The notes beneath the pieces are model-generated. The model saw nothing but the letters and a program-made list of their open reading frames with translations. It had not been told where the DNA came from and ran no database searches. Shown in pieces: positions 48,965 to 55,327 of a stretch of 64,000 nt of DNA. The stretch spans positions 248,001 through 312,000 of the forward strand of contig NZ_PUIP01000008.1 of the NCBI RefSeq assembly GCF_002968015.1, in the 5' to 3' direction. Each line of letters begins with the position of its first letter. Positions within the stretch are counted from its first letter, which is position 1. Both the position numbers and the translations under genes were made by a program. This DNA comes from Massilia phosphatilytica. GTDB lineage: Bacteria; Pseudomonadota; Gammaproteobacteria; Burkholderiales; Burkholderiaceae_D.

Positions 48965-49174
48965 ATGACTACTCAAACCGGCACCGTGAAATGGTTCAAT
49001 GACTCCAAAGGCTTCGGCTTCATTACGCCCGACGCAGGCGGCGGCGATCTGTTCGCCCATTTCCAGGATATCCAATCGGAAGGTTTCAAGAGCCTCGCCG
49101 AGAACCAGCGTGTTTCGTTCGAGCGCTCGACCGGCCCCAAAGGCGAAAAAGCGGGAAATATCCGCGCCATCTGA
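48965..49174 (+). CDS. cspA: Cold-shock protein, CspA family
   Basis: 69 residues: '[20 protein letters not shown]' and '[20 protein letters not shown]' give both RNA-binding motifs (KGFGFI and LFAHF). It is a single OB-fold that melts RNA structure. The ATG at 48965 follows AAAGGA. A long leader lies upstream and a two-way terminator follows. Length is standard. One genome usually has several paralogs, so cold induction cannot be assumed. Confidence 0.94.
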   Translation: MTTQTGTVKWFNDSKGFGFITPDAGGGDLFAHFQDIQSEGFKSLAENQRVSFERSTGPKGEKAGNIRAI

Positions 49175-49230
49175 TCAGCCAGCCTGATCATCGGGACGCA
49201 CCACGCAGATAGCGTGGGCGTCGCCACCAA

Positions 49231-49269
49231 AAAAAACGGATTCACGTTCTGCGTGCATCCGTTTTTTTT
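49231..49269. terminator. Two-way Rho-independent terminator
   Basis: AAAAAACGGAT ... ATCCGTTTTTTTT around a loop of about 15 bases. It ends both the cold-shock gene (+) and the LysR gene (-), whose stop codon begins at the last base. Confidence 0.88.
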
Positions 49270-50177
49270 CATGAGGGGCGCTCCCGCGCGAACGCCACCA
49301 GCCGCTCCCGCACCCAGCGCTGTGCCGCGTCGCCGTGGTTGCGGTTATGCCAGGCCATGTGGATGGCGAAGCCGGGCACGGGCAGCGGCGGGGCCAGGAC
49401 GCGCAGGCGATTGACGCGCCCTTCCACCAGGCGGGCCGGCACGAGGGCGACCAGGTCGGAGCGCTCGACCAGGTCCAGGACGGAGTGGAACGTCGACGCC
49501 GACACGACGACGCGGCGCCGCAGCCCCTGCGCGTCGAGCACCTCGTCGACCGGCGTGGAGAAACTGCCGCCGCGCGGCGAGACCATCACGTGTTCCAGTT
49601 CGCAGAACCGCTGCGTGTCCAGCGGGCGGCGCAGCGCCGGGTGCCCACGGCGTGCGATGAAGACGTAGCGCTCCTCGAACAGCGGGCGCGAACGGAGAGA
49701 CTCCGCGATGCCTTCCGGCGTCAGCACGGCGAGGTCGACCTCGCCCTTTTCCATCTGCGCTTCCAGCCGCGCGGCATCGGCCGCGCGCAGGGCGATGCGC
49801 AGGCCGGGCACTTCACGGCGCAACGCCAGCGTGAAGTCGAGCAGCAGGGCCGATTGCACGTAGTCCGAGCACGCCACGTGGACCGTGAACTCGTCGCGCG
49901 CGGGGTCGAAGGCGCGGGCCGACGTCACCACGTCGCGCAACTGCGCGAGGGCCGCCGCCAGCGGCGCCTGCAGGCCGAGGGCCAGCGGCGTGGGCGTCAT
50001 GCCGCGGTGGCTCGGCACGAACAGCGGGTCGCCCAGCATCTCGCGCAGGCGCGCCAGCTGGGCGCTGAGTGCGGGCTGGCTCAGGCCCAGGCGCTGCGCG
50101 GCGCGGCTCACGCTGCGCTCGGCCAGCAGGGCGTCCAGCGTCACGAGCAGGTTGAAGTCCAAACGCTTGATATCCAT
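49269..50177 (-). CDS. LysR-family regulator, NodD/LinR-like
   Basis: 302 residues from ATG 50177: 'MDIKRLDFNLLVTLDALLAE' and 'RSVSRAAQRLGLSQPALSAQ' (helix-turn-helix), then 'LFVPSHRGMTPTPLALGLQA'. This N-terminus with 'DLNLL..LDALL' is the LinR/NodD-like group that often controls a quinone reductase or dioxygenase. The divergent gene is an NAD(P)H quinone reductase, so that is the expected target. A perfect dyad spans the start codon region. Confidence 0.9.
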   Translation of the reverse strand: MDIKRLDFNLLVTLDALLAERSVSRAAQRLGLSQPALSAQLARLREMLGDPLFVPSHRGMTPTPLALGLQAPLAAALAQLRDVVTSARAFDPARDEFTVHVACSDYVQSALLLDFTLALRREVPGLRIALRAADAARLEAQMEKGEVDLAVLTPEGIAESLRSRPLFEERYVFIARRGHPALRRPLDTQRFCELEHVMVSPRGGSFSTPVDEVLDAQGLRRRVVVSASTFHSVLDLVERSDLVALVPARLVEGRVNRLRVLAPPLPVPGFAIHMAWHNRNHGDAAQRWVRERLVAFARERPS

Positions 50178-50187
50178 TTTTTGGATA
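50171..50187. promoter_or_regulatory. Dyad over the LysR start codon, likely autoregulatory site
   Basis: TATCCATTTTTTGGATA: TATCCA / TGGATA arms with a 5-base T spacer, containing T-N11-A. It overlaps the LysR start codon and is 81 bases from the divergent quinone-reductase start. Confidence 0.5.
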
Positions 50188-50267
50188 CTACCCCAAAAGC
50201 CGGCTGGCATTCCCGGCCTTGCCGATCGCCGCCAGAATGGTCTCCATCGCCAATCAAGGAGCAAACG

Positions 50268-51035
50268 ATGAAGACAGTCTTACTGGTGCACGCCCACCCC
50301 GATCCGCATTCCCTCACCGCGCAGATGGTCCAGGCCGCGCGCGCCGAACTGCGCGCCCAGGGCCATGAAGTGATCCAGTCCGACCTGTACGCAATGGACT
50401 GGAAGGCCGTCTACGACGAACACGATTTCCCCGACCGGCAGGATCGCGAACGCCTGTCGTTCGTGGACGAATCCGGCCACGCCTTCAGCACCGGCACGCA
50501 GCCGGACGACGTGCGCGCCGAACAGGCCAAGCTGATGGCGGCGGATGCCGTCGTCTTCCAGTTCCCGCTGTGGTGGTTCAGCATGCCGGCCATCATGAAG
50601 GGCTGGATCGAGCGCGTGTACGCCTTCGGCTTCGCCTACGGCTACCAGGGCGCCGGCAACCGCCACCGCTACGGCGAAGGCGGCCTCGCGGGCAAACGCG
50701 CCATGCTGTCCGTGACGACGGGCGGGCCGGCCGCCGACTACGGCCCGCGCGGCATCAACGGCCAGCTCGACGAACTGCTGTTCCCCATCACGCACGGCAC
50801 GCTGTTCTACCCCGGCATGGACGTGCTGCCCACGTATGCCGTGCACGGCACGAGCCGCATCGATGCCGAGGGCGTCGACCGCGCGAAGGCCGGCCTGGCG
50901 GCACGCATGCGCACCCTGTTCACGGACGCGCCGATTCCCTACCGTCCGCAGAACGGCGGCGATTTCCCGGACCGGCACGTGCTCGCGGACGACGTCGCGC
51001 CCGGCGTCACGGGGCTGCGCGCGCATCTGCGCTGA
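50268..51035 (+). CDS. NAD(P)H quinone oxidoreductase (flavodoxin-like fold, NQO1/MdaB group)
   Basis: 255 residues. 'TVLLVHAHPDPHSLTAQMVQ' opens the flavodoxin-like fold, 'VVFQFPLWWFSMPAIMKGWI' is the NQO1/KefF-type FAD/FMN region, and 'AMLSVTTGGPAADYGPRG' holds the second flavin loop. It reduces quinones by two electrons in the cytoplasm. AAGGAGCAAACG before the ATG is a strong ribosome site. The LysR gene diverges from it and probably responds to quinones or other electrophiles. Confidence 0.92.
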   Translation: MKTVLLVHAHPDPHSLTAQMVQAARAELRAQGHEVIQSDLYAMDWKAVYDEHDFPDRQDRERLSFVDESGHAFSTGTQPDDVRAEQAKLMAADAVVFQFPLWWFSMPAIMKGWIERVYAFGFAYGYQGAGNRHRYGEGGLAGKRAMLSVTTGGPAADYGPRGINGQLDELLFPITHGTLFYPGMDVLPTYAVHGTSRIDAEGVDRAKAGLAARMRTLFTDAPIPYRPQNGGDFPDRHVLADDVAPGVTGLRAHLR

Positions 51036-51094
51036 AGGACGCGTGCCCGTCGTGGGACAATGGCGGAAACCTATCGAATACGAGGAAGCCCGCC

Positions 51095-52348
51095 ATGACC
51101 ACGACCATGCACAAGATCGCCCTGATCCTGTTCGTGCTCGCCCTGCTGCACACGTTCGCCACCCGTTTCTTCGAGGGCCTCGCGCACCGCCATCCGCGCC
51201 ACGCCGGGCTGTTCCACCTGCTGGGCGAAGTGGAAGTCGTCTTCGGCTTCTGGGCCTTCGTGCTGATGCTCGCGATGGCCTTCATCGACGGCAGCGCCAC
51301 CGCCATCGACTACGCCGAATCGCGCCATTACACGGAGCCGCTGTTCGTGTTCGTCGTGATGGTGGTGGCCGCGTCGCGGCCCGTGCTGGAAGCGGCGCGC
51401 GCGCTCGTGCGCCTGCTCGCGCGGCTGCTGCCGCTGCGCACGGAAGTGGCGCAGACGTGGCTCGGCCTCGCGCTCGTGCCGCTGGCCGGCTCCCTGATCA
51501 CGGAACCGGCCGCGATGACGCTCGCCGCGCTGATGCTGGCCCCGTCCGTGTTCCGCCCCGGGATGCCGGAATGGCTGAAGTACGGGGCACTGGGCGTCCT
51601 GTTCGTCAACGTGTCGATCGGCGGCACCCTGACGTCGTACGCCGCGCCGCCCGTGCTGATGGTGGCCGCGACGTGGGGCTGGGACAGCCTCCACATGCTG
51701 ACGCACTTCGGCTGGCGCGCGTTCATCGCCGTGCTGGCCAACGCGAGCGTCGTGACGTATCTGCTGCGCCCCCACCTGCGCCCGTTCGACGTGTCGATCG
51801 AGGGCGAATCGCCCGTGCGCATGCCGCCCCTCGTCACGCTCACCCACCTGGGTGTGCTGACGGCGATCGTGCTGCTGGCCCACCATCCCGTGCTGTTCAC
51901 CGGCATATTTTTACTATTCCTCGGCATCACCCAGGCCTATCCGCGCTACCAGGACCCGCTGATCCTGAAGGAAGGCCTGCTGGTCGGCTTCTTCCTCGCC
52001 GGCCTCGTCGTGCTGGGCGGGATGCAGCAATGGTGGCTGCAGCCCATCGTCGCGAAGCTCGAGCCGACCGCGCTGTTCTTCGGCGCGCTGGGCCTGACCG
52101 CGATCACGGACAATGCCGCGCTGACCTACCTCGGCTCGCTGATCGCCGGGCTGTCCGGGCACGCGCAGTACATGCTCGTGGCGGGCGCGGTGGCGGGCGG
52201 CGGCCTGACCGTCATCGCCAACGCGCCGAACCCGGCCGGCGTGGCGCTGCTGCGGCGCGGCTTCAACGACGAATCGATCGGGGCCGTGGGCCTGCTGCTG
52301 GGTGCATTGGCGCCCACTTGTGCGGCGGCGATGTTGTTCTTGTTGTAA
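51095..52348 (+). CDS. Putative Na+/H+ antiporter-family membrane protein
   Basis: 417 residues with about 11-12 helices. 'KIALILFVLALLHTFATRFF', 'HAGLFHLLGEVEVVFGFWAF', 'TWLGLALVPLAGSLITEPAA', 'GALGVLFVNVSIGGTLTSYA' and 'LGLTAITDNAALTYLGSLIA' follow the Na_H_antiport_3 family pattern, with 'ITEPAAM' and 'ITDNAAL' as two matching half-motifs with membrane acidic residues. Ion exchange in the inner membrane is expected; substrate is not shown. GAGGAAG precedes the start. It lies 59 bases after the quinone reductase gene. Confidence 0.83.
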   Translation: MTTTMHKIALILFVLALLHTFATRFFEGLAHRHPRHAGLFHLLGEVEVVFGFWAFVLMLAMAFIDGSATAIDYAESRHYTEPLFVFVVMVVAASRPVLEAARALVRLLARLLPLRTEVAQTWLGLALVPLAGSLITEPAAMTLAALMLAPSVFRPGMPEWLKYGALGVLFVNVSIGGTLTSYAAPPVLMVAATWGWDSLHMLTHFGWRAFIAVLANASVVTYLLRPHLRPFDVSIEGESPVRMPPLVTLTHLGVLTAIVLLAHHPVLFTGIFLLFLGITQAYPRYQDPLILKEGLLVGFFLAGLVVLGGMQQWWLQPIVAKLEPTALFFGALGLTAITDNAALTYLGSLIAGLSGHAQYMLVAGAVAGGGLTVIANAPNPAGVALLRRGFNDESIGAVGLLLGALAPTCAAAMLFLL

Positions 52349-52361
52349 CGTATCCCTTGGA

Positions 52362-52382
52362 GCGGGACCCTCCACGTCCCGC
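52362..52382 (+). terminator. GC-rich hairpin between the antiporter and HepT-like genes
   Basis: GCGGGAC / GTCCCGC with a 7-base loop, just before the ribosome site of the next gene. There is no T-run, so it may be a weak terminator or mRNA-stability element. Confidence 0.4.
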
Positions 52383-52394
52383 AGCGAGGGAAAC

Positions 52395-52844
52395 ATGGAT
52401 CAAGAGCTACTGGTCAGCAAGACGGGCACCATCGAGCGCTGCTGCAAGCGTGCCCGCGATGAATACGAAAAGGACCCGACCACCTTCGTCGGCGACATCA
52501 CGCGCCAGGACGCGGCGACGCTGAACGTGATCCGCGCCTGGGAAGCGGCCGTCGAGATGGGCGACCATGTGCTGGCCGACCGCGGCCTGGGCCCGGCGCA
52601 CGACGAGCGCGAGGTCATTACCCTGCTGGCCGACAACGGCTGGATCGAGCCGGCACTGGCCGAGGATCTCAAGCGCACGGGCGAATTCTGCCGCGCCGAA
52701 TGGGATTACCAGGCCGCGCCGCTGCCGGCGCTGGTGACCATCATCAAGCGGGGGCTGGACGATTTCGACGTGTATGCACGTGCGCTGCTGGCGGCTGCAG
52801 TGAGCGCCCCTGCGGGGGATGATCCCGAACCAAATGCTGTCTAA
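52395..52844 (+). CDS. HepT-like (DUF86) protein with degenerate RNase motif, without a MntA partner
   Basis: 149 residues. 'SKTGTIERCCKRARDEYEKD' and 'ITRQDAATLNVIRAWEAAVE' then 'DHVLADRGLGPAHDEREVIT' match HepT-type toxins of the HepT/MntA system. The RNase motif, normally G-F-R-N-x-x-V-H-x-Y, reads 'RTGEFCRAEWDY' (95-105): the Arg position is Phe98, the His is Trp103, and only Tyr105 remains. So it is probably not an active RNase. No MntA nucleotidyltransferase is beside it. GAGGGAAAC precedes the ATG. The Hsp70 operon follows at 48 bases. Confidence 0.8.
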   Translation: MDQELLVSKTGTIERCCKRARDEYEKDPTTFVGDITRQDAATLNVIRAWEAAVEMGDHVLADRGLGPAHDEREVITLLADNGWIEPALAEDLKRTGEFCRAEWDYQAAPLPALVTIIKRGLDDFDVYARALLAAAVSAPAGDDPEPNAV

Positions 52845-52892
52845 CTGGTATCATGCGCCCTTTCCGAACCACGCACCAGACACCACAAGAAC

Positions 52893-53471
52893 ATGAGCCA
52901 ACCGACCAACCTGCCATCCTTCTGGAGCCGGCTGTCCCTTGCCTTCGGCGCCTTCTTCAAGACCCTGGGCGACGCCGAGTTCGCCGCGCGCGTGCGCGAC
53001 GACCAGGTCGGCCCGATCGCCGCACCTGCTCCCGCACCGGCACCCGCGCCTGAACCGAAGCCCGCGCCGGCACCGGCCCCGCTGCGCATCGCCACGCCGG
53101 ACGCCGCCCTGCAGCTGCTGGGCCTCCTGCAACGCGAAGCGCGCCTGATCGACTTCGCCAACGAAAACATCACGGTCTATGCGGACGCCGACATCGGCGC
53201 CGCCGCCCGCCTCGTGCACGAAGGCTGCGCGCGCGTGCTGCGCGAGCACTTCTCCATCGAGCCCGTGCGCGGCGAACTGGAAGGCACGCGCATCACGCTG
53301 CCGGAAGGCTTCGACGCCGCCAGCGTGCGCCTGACCGGCAACGTCGTCGGCAAGGCACCGTTCACTGGCACCTTGAGCCACCGCGGCTGGCGCGCACGCG
53401 ACGTGCGCCTGCCGCAGCTGGCGGATAAACACGACGCCAGCGTCATCGCCCCGGCGGAGGTGGAACTGTGA
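52893..53471 (+). CDS. DUF2760 protein, first gene of an Hsp70-type chaperone operon
   Basis: 192 residues. An N-terminal helix ('FWSRLSLAFGAFFKTLGDAE'), a Pro/Ala linker (about 41-63), and the DUF2760 domain ('ALQLLGLLQREARLIDFANE', 'YADADIGAAARLVHEGCARV', 'IEPVRGELEGTRITLPEGFD', 'AVRLTGNVVG'-like, 'TLSHRGWRARDVRLPQ'). The function is unknown, but the domain is repeatedly seen before Hsp70-like genes. The following Hsp70 gene starts with GTG inside its stop codon (GTGA). It could be a co-factor or targeting subunit of the two Hsp70 proteins (inference). Confidence 0.88.
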   Translation: MSQPTNLPSFWSRLSLAFGAFFKTLGDAEFAARVRDDQVGPIAAPAPAPAPAPEPKPAPAPAPLRIATPDAALQLLGLLQREARLIDFANENITVYADADIGAAARLVHEGCARVLREHFSIEPVRGELEGTRITLPEGFDAASVRLTGNVVGKAPFTGTLSHRGWRARDVRLPQLADKHDASVIAPAEVEL

Positions 53472-55327
53472 GCGACATCCAGACCAACGACGCCCGTTAC
53501 GCCATCGGCATCGACCTCGGCACGACGCACAGCGCGCTGTCGTACGTCGACCTGCAGGCCAGCGACGGCGAGAAGGCCGACCAGGGCGTGCTGGGCATCC
53601 CGCAACTGAGCGCCCCCGGCACCGTCGAGGCGCTGCCGCTGCTGCCCTCGTTCCTCTACCTGCCGCACCCGGACGAACTGGCGCCGGGCGAACTCGCGCT
53701 GCCGTGGACGAATGGCCAAGCCGCTCCCGTCGTGGGCGAGATGGCCCGTTCGCGCGGCGCAGGCACGCCAATCCGCCTCGTGTCGTCGGCCAAGAGCTGG
53801 CTGAGCCACCCGAGCGTGGACCGCCGCGCCGCCATCCTGCCGACCGATGCGCCGGAAGAAGTCGAGCGCGTATCGCCGCTGGCGGCATCGACCCGCTACC
53901 TCGAACACCTGAAAGCCGCGTGGAACGCGACGCATCCGGATGCGCCGTTCGAACAGCAGGCCGTCACCGTGACGATCCCCGCATCGTTCGACCCGGCCGC
54001 GCGCGAGCTGACGGCGGAAGCCGCGCGCAGCGCCGGCTATGGCAGCCCGACGCTGCTGGAAGAACCGCAAGCCGCGCTGTACAGCTGGATCGAAGGCAGC
54101 GGCGGCGGCTGGCGCAAGCAGGTCAAGGCCGGTGACATCGTGCTGGTCGTCGACGTGGGCGGCGGCACGAGCGACTTCTCGCTGATCGCCATCCTCGAAC
54201 GCGACGGCAACCTGGAACCGCACCGCGTCGCCGTCGGCGACCACATCCTGCTGGGCGGCGACAACATGGACCTCGCGCTGGCCCACCTCGTCGCGCGCAA
54301 ACTCCAGGCGAACGGCACGCAGCTGGATGCATGGCAGATGCGCGCCCTCACCTACGCCTGCCGCGGCGCCAAGGAACACCTGCTGGCGAACGCCGACGCG
54401 ACCACGTGGCCGATCGTCGTGCCGAGCCGCGGCTCGAAGTTGATCGGCGGCTCGATCCGCACGGAGCTCACGCGCGACGAAGTCACCACGTTCATCACGG
54501 ACGGCTTCTTCCCGCGCGTGGACGCCGGCGCGCGCCCGGCCACGCGTACCCGCGCGGGCCTCACGCAAGTGGGCCTGCCGTATGCGCAGGACGCCGCCGT
54601 CACGCGCCACCTGGCCGCCTTCCTCGGCCGCCAGGCCGGCGCGACGGCGGAGCTGGAAGGTTTTAACGGCAAGGTCGATCCGGCGCACACGTTCCTGCAT
54701 CCAAGCGCCGTGCTGTTCAACGGCGGCGTGTTCAAGTCGGACATCCTCGCCAAGCGCGTGATGGACACCATCAACGACTGGCTGTACATGGAAGGCGCGG
54801 AGCCGGCCCGCATGCTGGAAGGCGCGGACCTCGACCTCGCGGTCGCGCGCGGCGCCGCCTACTATGGCTATGCGCGCCGTGGCGGCGGCGTGCGCATCCG
54901 CGGCGGTACGGCCAAGTCGTACTACGTCGGCGTCGAATCCTCGATGCCCGCGATCCCCGGCTTCGAACCGCCGCTGGAAGCGCTGTGCGTGGCGCCGTTC
55001 GGCATGGAAGAAGGCAGCGAGCTGGAATTGCCGGGCCAGGAATTCGGCCTCGTCGTGGGCGAGCCCGTGCACTTCCGCTTCTTCGGTTCCACCGTGCGCC
55101 GCCAGGACCAGATCGGCACCGTACTGGAGTCGTGGAGCCCGGACGAGCTGCAGGAATTGAACGAGATCCAGGCGACCCTGCCGGCGGAAGGCCGCACGCC
55201 GGGCGACGTCGTGCAGGTGAAACTGCATGCCGTCGCGACGGAAGCGGGCACGCTGGAACTGGTGGCCGTGGCCCGTGAAGGCCAGCGCTGGAAGGTCGAG
55301 TTCGACGTCCGCAGCACCGAGCAGTGA
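53468..55327 (+). CDS. Hsp70-family protein, first of a pair
   Basis: 619 residues from GTG 53468. Actin-like ATPase: phosphate-1 loop 'AIGIDLGTTHSALSYVDL' (12-29), 'LLEEPQAALYSWIEGSGGGW', phosphate-2 loop 'LVVDVGGGTSDFSLI' (about 222-236), and 'ILLGGDNMDLALAHLVARKL'. The C-terminal 100 residues are a short beta domain, not the usual DnaK peptide-binding and lid domains. It overlaps DUF2760 before and the second Hsp70 after by 4 bases each (GTGA). It is thus part of one machine that is different from DnaK. No DnaJ or GrpE is nearby. Confidence 0.92.
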   Translation: MSDIQTNDARYAIGIDLGTTHSALSYVDLQASDGEKADQGVLGIPQLSAPGTVEALPLLPSFLYLPHPDELAPGELALPWTNGQAAPVVGEMARSRGAGTPIRLVSSAKSWLSHPSVDRRAAILPTDAPEEVERVSPLAASTRYLEHLKAAWNATHPDAPFEQQAVTVTIPASFDPAARELTAEAARSAGYGSPTLLEEPQAALYSWIEGSGGGWRKQVKAGDIVLVVDVGGGTSDFSLIAILERDGNLEPHRVAVGDHILLGGDNMDLALAHLVARKLQANGTQLDAWQMRALTYACRGAKEHLLANADATTWPIVVPSRGSKLIGGSIRTELTRDEVTTFITDGFFPRVDAGARPATRTRAGLTQVGLPYAQDAAVTRHLAAFLGRQAGATAELEGFNGKVDPAHTFLHPSAVLFNGGVFKSDILAKRVMDTINDWLYMEGAEPARMLEGADLDLAVARGAAYYGYARRGGGVRIRGGTAKSYYVGVESSMPAIPGFEPPLEALCVAPFGMEEGSELELPGQEFGLVVGEPVHFRFFGSTVRRQDQIGTVLESWSPDELQELNEIQATLPAEGRTPGDVVQVKLHAVATEAGTLELVAVAREGQRWKVEFDVRSTEQ

